Source: Branchiostoma floridae
Lineage: Eukaryota > Chordata > Leptocardii > Amphioxiformes > Branchiostomatidae
Reading direction: 5' to 3'
Length of the DNA stretch: 64,000 bases
Assembly (NCBI RefSeq): GCF_000003815.2
Contig: NC_049996.1
Location: forward strand, 6,032,012 to 6,096,011
The position numbers and the translations under genes were made by a program. The notes beneath the pieces were generated by a model. That model was not told the origin of the DNA. It worked only from the letters and a program-made list of their open reading frames with translations, and ran no database searches. Below are positions 48,401-57,963 of this stretch, piece by piece. How positions within the stretch are numbered: the stretch's first letter is position 1; every line of letters starts with the position of its first letter.

Positions 48401-51400
48401 TTATCTGGGTTTGTTAAGCAGGCTGATTTTTCTAACATTACGATATTTCCATTTTTCAGTTACTTTTATCCCAAACAGCTGTTGAGCTCGCAATTTTGGT
48501 CAGCAGGGCAGAGAGTGACTTTCTTCAACAGTTACCACATGGAGAGAGTGGCATACTACCCTAGCATTCTACAAGCTCTGCACAGAAAAGCACATCGAGT
48601 AGAGGACTTCAGAAATAGAACAAAACTGCAAGAATTGTGTTCAAATGTAAGTTTTCTATTGTATCCTTCTTCAGAATGCTGAGGTTATGCATTATTTTAT
48701 AGACAACTCAAAGAAATTTTCAATCTTTTTTTCAATCCTGAATATACCTTACTCGAAATACATTTTTTGGTCAACTTGCACTGGTGCAAGTTCACCCCCA
48801 GATTACTCAGGCAATACAGTCGTACCAAACAGATTGTTTTGTAGCAAAATGGAGCTATTGTTATGAGCCTGTTCACGTTTTCACAATCAGGTCCAGATTC
48901 AGGCCCGGGCCTGGCCCTGAATCATGACCGTGTGTCCTGAATTTTCTGTACCAGGTACCCCTGCTAGTACTCATCTCCAGTATTGGGTGCTTTTGTAATG
49001 CAACCATGCATGGTTTCAACTGCCAACTCAAAAGTACAAGCTCTTGATTTTTGCTGACAGTCACAATTTATAGATAGTATTTGATAATTAGAACTACATG
49101 TATTGCCCATCATGTAAGACTTGCTGTGGCTCCACCTGCAGGCATTAAGAGAGGAGAGTCCTTCCACTGCAGCCATCATGAGGGTCCGTCCCACATTCTC
49201 ACATCCTGGGCTGCACTTTAACAAACTCTCCAGGACACAGTTGGTATGTTACATGTCAAGTTGTTTTTTTGAAATACATGGTGTTGTCAAGAGTTTCCTC
49301 TGGTGGGCATGATATAAATAAAATTCGGCCATCGGCCAATCCTACCTGCGGTTGGGCCGTACATTGGGTGATACGGAATTGGCCAACGTTTTGTATAGCC
49401 TGAGTTCCAACCTCCGTACTGACCACTAGCTCAATCCTTTTGCTGTGGTTAGCAGTTGCCATTTTGAATTTCATCCTGTCTGCATGTATATCCCTCATTC
49501 TGGTTGCCAATGGTTATTTCCCTTTGTATCGGTCCTTCTGTTCAAGTGTTAAACAGAATCATCACCGAAATGTACAAGACCAAAATGTACAAAATCAAAA
49601 GCAAACTAGAGGCAACATTTTCGTGAAAATGCAGAATGCAAATTCCCAGAGGTTTTAACGGTCGACCACTAAATTTTCATTGTTTTATTCAATGTAACGT
49701 TATCTCTTATCCCTGACAGATTTGGGTGGCAGATAGCTTCCAATGTCAGTACAAGGTTTGACTTTGAGCCCCCTAATGTTTAATTTTGGAACTGCAGGGG
49801 AATTTTTGTCAAGCCATTCCAAAGAGGATATCTGAAAGGAATGACAGATTTCCATCATTTCAGGCATACAGCATAGGCAAATAGCATAGGCAAAGATGTT
49901 TAGAATGATATACCTGTTATGCAAATGATGACTTATTTTGCATAACTATAAAGGAAATTGTGTAATTTCATTGTTTTCCATAACTGGACTTCATTAAATG
50001 TAATTTATGATGGATGGAACATAAACAGATACCAAATAAGCAAATGAGGAACTGATTTGCATCTTCTATGCAAATATGGCAACAAATGTTGGGAATTTTA
50101 TTAGTAGAATGAAATGTATACATGAGTATAGAAAATGGGATAACTGGCATCCATTCCAGGCCTGGCTGAGTCGTACCCTGCTGCTGACCCCCTACCTGCC
50201 CAAACTCCTGCTGAGGAGACGTCTGCTGAAACACCTGGAGGATGTGCATGCCATGGACCGGGGGATCCAACAGGAGGGCCTCAGTACACTCAGCACACAG
50301 GAGCTACGCAAGGTCAGTACACTCAGCACACAGGAGCTACGCAAGGTCAGTACACTCACCACACAGGAGCTACGCAAGGTCAGTACACTCACCACACAGG
50401 AGCTACGCAAGGTCAGTACACTCACCACACAGGAGCTACGCAAGGTCAGTACACTCAGCACACAGGAGCTACGCAAGGTCAGTACACTCACCACACAGGA
50501 GCTACGCAAGGTCAGTACACTCAGCACACAGGAGCTACGCAAGGTCAGTACACTCAGCACACAGGAGCTACGCAAGGTCAGTACACTCAGCACACAGGAG
50601 CTACGCAAGGTCAGTACACTCACCACACAGGAGCTACGCAAGGTCTGTACACTCACCACACAGGAGCTACGCAAGGTCAGTACACTCACCACACAGGAGC
50701 TACGCAAGGTCAGTACACTCACCACACAGGAGCTACGCAAGGTCAGTACACTCACCACACAGGAGCTACGCAAGGTCAGTACACTCACCACACAGGAGCT
50801 ACGCAAGGTCTGTACACTCACCACACAGGAGCTACGCAAGGTCAGTACACTCACCACACAGGAGCTACGCAAGGTCAGTACACTCACCACACAGGAGCTA
50901 CGCAAGGTCAGTACACTCACCACACAGGAGCTACGCAAGGTCAGTACACTCACCACACAGGAGCTACGCAAGGTCAGTACACTCACCACACAGGAGCTAC
51001 GCAAGGTCAGTACACTCACCACACAGGAGCTACGCAAGGTCAGTACACTCACCACACAGGAGCTACGCAAGGTCAGTACACTCACCACACAGGAGCTACG
51101 CAAGGTCACCAACTACTGTCTGCTTTTACATTCTGTTTTTTTACCATAAATGTTATTGACCAATTGTCTCACAATATGTCTGTTTTGTAGTGATGCTTTT
51201 CAGCCATGCTAGAATTAAATGCTATTTCGCAGCAGATAATGAGAAATTTGAATGTAAACTCAGACCCTCGAGACCCTTTCATCACTTTTTTGCCGCGCAC
51301 TATTACGGACCCCTGTCACGTGAAGAATTGTTGTGGAAACTGGTTTTCTGTCAGGCTCTGTCAAATTGTTATTAAAATAATGTACGGTATAGTTATCATT

Positions 51401-52877
51401 AACTTGCAGAAAAGGATGCTCTGTGTACAGTGTTGCTTTTGCCTCCAAGGTGACACTGATGTTACATGTTGAATGTGTACCGTAGATGTTGACACTGATG
51501 TTGCATGTTGAATGTGTACCGTAGATGTTGACACTGATGTTGCATGTTGAATGTGTACCGTAGATGTTGACACTGATGTTGCATGTTGAATGTGTACCGT
51601 AGATGTTGACACTGATGTTGCATGTTGAATGTGTACCGTAGATGTTGACACTGATGTTGCATGTTGAATGTGTACCGTAGATGTTGACACTGATGTTGCA
51701 TGTTGAATGTGTACCGTAGATGTTGACACTGATGTTGCATGTTGAATGTGTACCGTAGATGTTGACACTGATGTTGCATGTTGAATGTGTACCGTAGATG
51801 TTGACACTGATGTTGCATGTTGAATGTGTACCGTAGATGTTGACACTGATGTTGCATGTTGAATGTGTACCGTAGATGTTGACACTGATGTTGCATGTTG
51901 AATGTGTACCGTAGATGTTGACACTGATGTTGCATGTTGAATGTGTACCGTAGATGTTGACACTGATGTTGCATGTTGAATGTGTACCGTAGATGTGCTA
52001 CATCCGTGGAGTGGACAGCATATCCTGGTCCAGAGACACATGTGTGGAGTGGTTGACACAGTGGCTGCAGATATCTACACAGCTACAAGGTGAGTTACTG
52101 AGCTTAAACAGAATGCAAGGCTTGAAATACAATCTGCACTGGTCCATGTACTGGGTTTTATATATAAATGTCCTATGATGTAGGCGTATATGGATTGTTA
52201 TCAGCTGCATTGACTGTTACCTCTTATAGTTACATGTATAAAGTATAAATTAAAGGAAAAATAGCAATAGTTTTTGAAGTTTTAGTATGATCCATACTTC
52301 CTAACTTCAGAGTGGTGCAAAAATTTCAATGTTACCTGCACAAGGTATGCAGAAAAAAGTATTTCGAGCCATAGTATGTCTATAGTTGCAGCTTAGCCAC
52401 ACAACTAGTCAATCCTCTTTTTAAATTTGCAAACAACTAGTACATGTGAATTATGTCCCAGGGGAAGGCCTATGGTATCCCACTATGGCTAAACTGATAA
52501 CTACAGATGGAGACACCAAGCCCTTGGTAATGCAAGTAGGACTGCTGCAAATTAAAAAGACATCTTGGCACCCTACCTATTTGATTTGATATTTGATTTG
52601 TCATGGACTACTAATATGCATTTCTGTCTGTCCCTAAATTGTGTACTCTTGAAGTCAGCTACATTGTATGCTGCCTGAGTGTCAGTGTAATATATTCTAA
52701 CATTTGTCAATATTAAAACAAATTGATAAAATATTAATAAAGTGTTGTTGGTTTTGACAGTGTTGTCACTTGGATACAACTGACAAGTATTTTTTCTTCA
52801 CATCCACAGCTTCAGAGCTCTGTCTGCTTGTCCACTGTATGGTGTTCCTATCCTCTGGACACTCACATGTCAAGTAG
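42420..52877 (+). CDS. LETMD1: LETM1 domain-containing protein 1, complete, nine exons
   Basis: Exons: 42420-42553, 43849-44003, 46110-46225, 47300-47382, 48460-48646, 49142-49243, 50160-50312, 51993-52089, 52810-52877. Phases agree at all eight junctions. The total is 1,095 nt, or 364 residues; human LETMD1 is about 360. The start MALRCCAGFGRAYVRWCGAP is Arg-rich without acids, as in a mitochondrial targeting peptide. Exon 4 (FKLDVLKTLPVFLLASLPFI) and exon 5 (YFYPKQLLSSQFW) match the family's inner-membrane helix and the YLFPRQLL...FW motif. Exon 7 (SRTLLLTPYLPKLLLRRRLL) and exon 8 (MCYIRGVDSISW, WLTQWLQIS) match the LETM1-like ribosome-binding region. The family is mitochondrial and has no enzymatic motif. 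Oddities: the exon 1 donor is GTGGTT, and exons 7 and 8 abut minisatellites that multiply their splice sites. The model uses the first of 25 possible exon 7 donors. Confidence 0.93.
42683..42910. mobile_element. foldback element in LETMD1 intron 1
   Basis: Arms of about 90 bp are nearly perfect inverted repeats: TAAGCCTTCTCACATTAG and onward, matched by the complement ending at 42910. Only about 60 bp separates them. Arm identity suggests recent insertion or gene conversion. Confidence 0.8.
43640..43710 (-). pseudogene. tRNA-like sequence, Thr(TGT)-like, degenerate
   Basis: The minus strand has an A box TAGCGCAGTGG, a perfect 5-bp T-arm around GGTTCGATCCC, and an anticodon loop TTTGTAA giving TGT. 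Only the first three acceptor pairs (GCC/GGC) form and the anticodon stem has a mismatch. It is likely a tRNA pseudogene or a SINE head rather than a working tRNA. It lies in LETMD1 intron 1. Confidence 0.55.
44525..45470. mobile_element. GTGCACC-ended MITE-like element
   Basis: CTGTGCACCCAGGGGCACCC and GGGTGCATACAAACACCC lie on the left; TTGGTGCACTTAATTTTC and GGGTGCACCAGTGCACC on the right. Interrupted by the element at 45081-45397. Ends approximate. Confidence 0.4.
45081..45397. mobile_element. 0.3-kb MITE related to the 2.1-kb GACGGC element
   Basis: Starts TACCTATGTGAAAATTCAAG and ends with its complement, with TAC/GTA continuing the symmetry outside. The interior has the same GACG-rich words as 9638-11770. 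Confidence 0.7.
45480..46080 (-). pseudogene. CR1-like LINE C-terminal fragment
   Basis: The minus-strand frame contains DLVSIYVSLVRPVLEYGNVL, RVQQRALRIISRAG and TKRLQNSFLHTAIKLYNK, the usual C-terminus of CR1/L2 polymerases. The 3' tail has AATAAA plus a duplicated GGATGATGATAT. The fragment starts about 30 bp before the acceptor of LETMD1 exon 3. Confidence 0.8.
46273..47069. mobile_element. MITE of the CAGGGCTCGAAATAC family with an insertion
   Basis: CAGGGCTCGAAATACTACCT at the left and GATTTTGAGCCCTG at the right, flanked by ACAG/CACAG. The left terminal segment is repeated at about 46385-46445, and about 350 bp of other sequence is inserted. Lies in LETMD1 intron 3. Confidence 0.65.
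47394..47590 (+). repeat. CTCA tetranucleotide microsatellite
   Basis: About 48 units with a few CTAA and CAAA interruptions. It begins about 12 bp after the donor of LETMD1 exon 4 (CTCAT|GTAAGT). Confidence 0.95.
47864..48106. mobile_element. foldback MITE in LETMD1 intron 4
   Basis: GCCAAAAAGCTGTTACTCAA at the left and its complement at the right. Related to 56381-56684. Both copies are followed by CTGGATGTCTAACCT. Confidence 0.6.
50280..51106 (+). repeat. 33-bp minisatellite spanning the LETMD1 exon 7 splice donor, 25 units
   Basis: Each unit consists of AGTACACTCAGCACACAGG (C/G variant), then AGCTACGCAAG|GT, and so repeats the last 11 codons of exon 7 together with the 5' splice site AAG|GTCAGT. 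The first donor follows 50312 and the last follows 51104, exactly 24 units later. All units are in the exon's frame and add VSTLTTQELRK each. Two units read GTCTGT, and the last donor is GTCACC. Confidence 0.95.
51447..51992 (+). repeat. 39-bp minisatellite spanning the LETMD1 exon 8 splice acceptor, 14 units
   Basis: Each unit ends GAATGTGTACCGTAG, the sequence immediately before exon 8 (ATGTGCTACATC at 51993). Fourteen copies of the acceptor end between 51485 and 51992, exactly 39 bp apart. In the exon 8 frame every unit contains CCG TAG, so only the last acceptor gives an open reading frame. Confidence 0.95.
52117..52373. mobile_element. MITE of the CAGGGCTCGAAATAC family, partial
   Basis: AAGGCTTGAAATACAATCTG at the left, GTATTTCGAGCCATAG at the right, with the internal TGGATTGTTATCAGCTGCAT shared by other copies. 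In LETMD1 intron 8. Confidence 0.6.
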
Positions 52878-52960
52878 ACACAACTACCTCTATAGACAGA
52901 CACCCAACAAATTAATGTTAAGTCATCATGACTTGATTCAGTGTCAACTCAAAAACCAAC

Positions 52961-52966
52961 AATAAA
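52961..52966 (+). terminator. polyadenylation signal AATAAA of LETMD1
   Basis: AATAAA 84 bases after the LETMD1 stop. Confidence 0.55.
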
Positions 52967-53929
52967 TATTTATTTATGGACCCACAGCCAGCTCAAGCCA
53001 TCCTCTCTAAGGACTTGTTTAGAGTTTTGAAAAGTTGGATAGTAAAGAATGTTGACCAAAATATGTTTTCACTGTTATGGAATTATGGAGTTATGTCATG
53101 GAATGTAAAAAATATACAAGACCTTATTATTATTAGTTAGGGACCAGTTTTCAGAAGTTACTTTTGTACATGCACATAAATTTTTCAAAGGTTTTATGCA
53201 TACATGTACAATGTATGGTCTAACACATCATTTCATACTTGTATCTATCTGTGCCCCTGGAAGATGTGTTGAAGATATTTGAAAGAATACATAGTAACTG
53301 TCATGGATAAACTTGTGGGGAAGGAGTGAAGTACGTATTTATTCGAAATATAATGTTCAGATTTAATGTGAAAATGTCAATGTGCAATGTGTTACATGAT
53401 AAAAATTGAATGAACAATCACGTTCTCTATGTACATGACTGTGTTATCCATATTTTGATTGAAATTTTCTTTAAGTAACCTACGGCATACTTTGTTAAGT
53501 TTGGTTTATAACGTTTTTAAGTGTAGCAGTGATGCTTAAAGACAATAGTACATTTTAGTTTGCAGTTCATTTGCTAAACTTGGTGTTGTGGACATCGCCT
53601 CAGTGATGCGAACTTGCCGGCTCCAGTGGAACAGTGCCAGTGGCTGCATTAGCCACGAAATTGCAATTGCCAGGAAACAGGTCGTGGTTCGAGTGTGTCA
53701 GGACGGACATGAAGTGTGCAGCCTGATGAGTGTGTACCTGTAGGGTAGGGCTGCTTGGTGTGAAGACTACCTGACTGCTGACTGCCTACCCCTGTCAGGG
53801 ATCCCAGCAGCTGTAGAATCAAATACTTCATACTGGTTTAAATAGCTCTTTCATACTTGTTTACATCTCAGTTACAGTCTATCATAATTCTGAAACCCAC
53901 CAGGAGGATATCGGGGGCTTGGGATACAG
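52967..53929. other. no gene seen
   Basis: AT-rich intergenic DNA downstream of LETMD1. Confidence 0.4.
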
Positions 53930-54095
53930 TATTTCACCCCCACCTAATCTCCAAGCAGATCCTACAATGGCATAAGATAGTACCAAACTGGCCAAGGAGT
54001 GTATTCAGCCAAAAGGTGCTCTGTACTCCTCTGCCAGCTTTTGATACCATCTTATGCTACCGTAGGATCTGCTTGGAGACTAACTCCCACCCACC
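53930..54095. mobile_element. short foldback element
   Basis: CTCCAAGCAGATCCTAC and its complement face each other, with GGCATAAGAT/ATCTTATGC inside. Confidence 0.55.
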
Positions 54096-54742
54096 AGTCA
54101 ATCTAGGGCAGGTGGAACATTGATCATATAAACAATAGAGCAATCTCACATGATAAATGGTGTACATACTACTACTACTAATATACTAGCCTGATTAAAT
54201 TGCCCTTATAGCACGCCCAACATTGCTGGCGTAAAATCTAGGTCAACAGTGGCCCATTGTATAACGTTTCCCTAGTTTTGCTAGTGCAGTTTTCTTGATT
54301 ATCTCACTGTTGATTTGTTATGGCCATGTTAATTTGTAATACATGGATGACATTTTTTTTGTTGGACCAGTAAATAAAACCAGACCTGATAAAGATCAGT
54401 GGAAAGGATTTTGGACCGATAAGAAAATGAACAGATTATATTGGTAGGCGTTCACAAATTTGGGGGCTGACTAGTCCAATAGAATGACAAGAACTAAGTA
54501 GAGTTAGTAGTAGCAATTAGTAGTAATTTCGAACAAACTTGTACAGTCAAACTTGGTCTCAAGACGGCCAGAGTTTAGTTTCATGGTCGAATTGCACAAC
54601 AGGCGATGAAAATAGGGCAAATACAGTTGGCCCCTGCACCTAGACCCCTCCTATAGAGAGCAAAATCAAAGATGTATTATTTTATTTATATTATGATATA
54701 GAATTTGTTGGATGTGAGTGCACATCATGAACAGATTACAGC

Positions 54743-55056
54743 GTTAAAAGTGGAAATATTCTGGATAAGGCAATCTGTATGATATTGACATCTACTGCAA
54801 TGTATTCTCACATTCACATAATCATTTCTTACTTTGAGCTATTAAATAAAAACAGCCCAGAGACAAGTCGCACGAGGATATTCCTTATTATTGCAACCCA
54901 AAGAAATTAGGCCTTGAGCAGGAATCCCCGTGTGACTTGTTTCTGTGACATTTTTAACAGCTCAATTTATGAAATAATGATGTAAATGTGCTAAAATAGT
55001 GCATTAGATATCAATACTATACAGAATGCCTTATTCAGAATATTTCCACTTTTAAC
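54743..55056. mobile_element. long-palindrome MITE
   Basis: GTTAAAAGTGGAAATATTCT at the left, its complement at the right (about 30 bp), and a second inner pair GACAAGTCGCACG / CGTGTGACTTGTTTC. Nearly the whole element can fold back. Confidence 0.7.
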
Positions 55057-55065
55057 AATCTAATA

Positions 55066-55480
55066 CAGTCAAACCTGTATTAGCGGCCACCCTTGCATAC
55101 CGGCCGCCTGGCCATAGTGGCCACTTTTAGTCGGTCCCTTGGATTCGTAATGAAGGATTTCCTGTCCCGTAGATACAGAAACACTGCCGATTACGGCCAC
55201 GGTGGACGGCTGATATACAATGTACGATCCGGGACGTGTTTGGCCATACAGTGGCCGTATCGTCGCCCGACTAAAAACCTCTTTATTTTCATGTAGTGTA
55301 ATAGTCATTGCAGTACATGTATAGTACTGTAGTATGTGAATTAAGATCATTGGGTACTAAAACCATGTGTAACTTATTGCTTGTGGTCAATTAATCAGCA
55401 TTTTCTCTATAGCGGCCACCTCTCTATAGTGGCCAATTTTGACCAGTCCCTTGAGTGGCCGCTATAGACAGGTTTGACTG
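55066..55480. mobile_element. MITE with CAGTCAAACCTGT ends and TA target duplication
   Basis: CAGTCAAACCTGTATTAGCG to the complement ACAGGTTTGACTG, flanked by TA on both sides. Subterminal CGGCCAC/GTGGCCG motifs. The ends and TA duplication fit Tc1/mariner/pogo-type MITEs. Confidence 0.75.
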
Positions 55481-55999
55481 TACTGCTTAGGTTGCCTTTA
55501 ATTGAGCCAGAGGGCAAGTTTCTTTGGAAGTTTTGATAAGTGACACTTCATTTCCTCCACTTTTCACAAGATTACCAGATGCAGAACTGGTCACCACCTC
55601 CAATCATGCAACTTTTGCTGGACCTCAGGCTTTCATGCCCATTCCTTAACCTTTTATTCAGGTCTATCAGTAGAAATATATTATGGCAACATACATTTGT
55701 GGGGTCAAATATCTTAATAAATAACAATCCTTTTTTTCTTTTGCCCTCTGCAATATTAGGTATTTGTAATTGTAATTAGGACAATAATCTGATGCCCATA
55801 TTTGTTTGTATATTGTATAGATATTGCATACCTTGCATAACACACCATTTTTGTACTGTACACTATAACACCAGGCAGATTTATTTGATCTATTCACACC
55901 GGGATGAACTACTGAAGTGTGGTGGGTTCTTTAATGTACTCGAGGTGTGGCTCTCCTCAAAGTGAAACATGGAACCTCCACTCAACGTTAGAGATGCGT

Positions 56000-56335
56000 A
56001 CTGGTACGTTGGACTGAATCTGGACTTACAAAAACGTTTAAGTTCAGGTCCGAAAAAACACGAAACCCAACTGATTCGGTTCTGGACTTGTAAAAAATCT
56101 AGCGCTCACATATCCTTTTGATCTAAACCATCTTGAAGCCTCCAAAAATTGTGAAATTTGCGCTGGAAAAAGACTTAATTCAGCCAAGTTGCTCGCGCCA
56201 TGCCATTATAACATTATTCTAGTATGCCATGGGTTCAGGTCCGGACTCATTAGGTCCGGACCTGAACAGAAACCTCTGGATTCGAATCCGGACCTGAACC
56301 TAAACGTGGGTTTAGGTACGCACCCCTACTCAACG
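56000..56335. mobile_element. diverged hAT-like MITE
   Basis: GATGCGTACTGGTACGTTGG at the left, GGTCCGGACCTGAACAG inside, and GTACGCACCCCTA at the right. A variant of the 58139-58562 family. Confidence 0.45.
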
Positions 56336-56380
56336 TCCCATTCAAGGGTTAAATGGAGCCGGCTGACTTCAGTAGAGGCT

Positions 56381-56684
56381 ACACCAAAAAGTAGTTACTC
56401 AAGCAACTGGATATGATTTTGGAAACGGTCAGACGTTCCAAATTGTCTTCAACTTGATTTTGCCTTACCTTTGTTTTCTTTGGAATCCAAATTGTCTTCA
56501 GTCTGAATTGTCTAACAACGTTTCCTATTGGACATCTGAAATTGTCTTCATTCATAGTTAGAGTATAAGACCTGTTTCTTCCAGATCACTTCTGTGTCAC
56601 TGATGAAAACTGGTGGATTCCAGTTGAAACGTCTGATCGTTTCCAAAACCATATCCAGTTGAATGAGTAACTACTTTTTGGTGT
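56381..56684. mobile_element. foldback MITE
   Basis: ACACCAAAAAGTAGTTACTC at the left and its complement ending at 56684. Arms of about 55 bp. Sister of 47864-48106. Confidence 0.7.
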
Positions 56685-57467
56685 ATCTTTAAGTTATTAC
56701 CTGGATGTCTAACCTACATCGACGTATTCAGTAGAGGCTGCTTCATGCCACTACAAATCCTCTACAATACTGGCTACAACAGATGAGAGGGATTCTGAGG
56801 AAGAATAACTCAATGAGAGACAGAAGGGATCCCCACACATGTACAACACACAGTCATGAGAAACTTCAGACCAAGTTTATTCCATAAAAAGTTATCCCTT
56901 CTTATAGTGCTTGATATACTTCTTGTCAACTCAGGGTTCATCCATTTTCAATAATTCTTACCCACCAGATGAAGGTGAAACTGCAGGATTTGCCAGTGGC
57001 TCTCATATTTACACTAACAAAAAAAGCATAACCTTTGCATTTCCTGCATTGAATTGAGCCAATCTTACTAAAAACTTAACTCTGCATTTCTTCTTTGCAG
57101 TGAGGTTGTTGCTGTGAATTTACAAGGCATCTACAGGTGTATATAAATTAAATATTGTCTTACCAAGTTGATATGATCTTATTGCAAGGGTGGCATTTAT
57201 ACCCATGTCATGTTACCTGCTATGACTATGTTTAAAATAATTGCTCCAAAATTATCATAAATTTGCTGGCTATGTAATACTGTAGCTCATAGACACCTTA
57301 AAAGATATGATAGTAAAACTTGCTCATATTCTACATGTACAAGCAGCCCCACACTTAATTTGCAAAATAATAGCAAGTCAGCCAGAAATACCATGGAAAC
57401 ATCTACAGTGCAGTAAGAAGTGGTTTCATTAAATGTAAACAATATTAATTGTAGTACATACATTTTA

Positions 57468-57498
57468 TACATGTACATGTACATGTACATGTACATGC
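57468..57498. repeat. ACATGT microsatellite
   Basis: Self-complementary run of ACATGT/GTACAT, a word also abundant elsewhere in the window. Confidence 0.8.
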
Positions 57499-57923
57499 TT
57501 TCAGAACCAAGGGAGAGTAGAATGTCACTTTTGCCCATACTGTATAACACGTTAATATGCAGTAATTGCTTTAAAGTGAGGCAGAAATACTCCATATTTT
57601 GTATATCCCTGTTCTGTCAGTAGTTCGACACCTCCTCAGATATACAGGTTCATCTGCTGTGGACAAGTCTTTAGAGGATGTTCCTTCTCATATTTTGTAA
57701 CAGGTCATTAGACTATAATCAACCATGGTGCATAATGCAACATAAACCTGTCTGCATGGCCACATAGAAAAACTAGAACATAATATATAATATGTGCACA
57801 TCTACATGTATGGATTTGTAGCTACTAGCTACGAGCAGATCAAGATATGGTATTGTTTGTTGCATAAAATTATAGACAGCATGATAAAATATATAGCATT
57901 ACATGCATTAGTGGTGTTATTGC

Positions 57924-57929
57924 TTTATT
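57924..57929 (-). terminator. polyadenylation signal AATAAA of SVIL
   Basis: AATAAA on the minus strand about 35 bases after the SVIL stop. Confidence 0.5.
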
Positions 57930-57963
57930 TCTAGTTTCCTCTATATGTACTTCAGCATTGCCA

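Noticed and set aside
50192-51112. Long minus-strand and alternative plus-strand frames through the 33-bp array
   Set aside because: The unit is a multiple of three, so all frames stay open; only the frame continuous with LETMD1 exon 7 has support.
51361-52059. Minus-strand HIQHATSVST-type repeat protein
   Set aside because: Shadow of the 39-bp acceptor array; the plus strand carries the LETMD1 junction.
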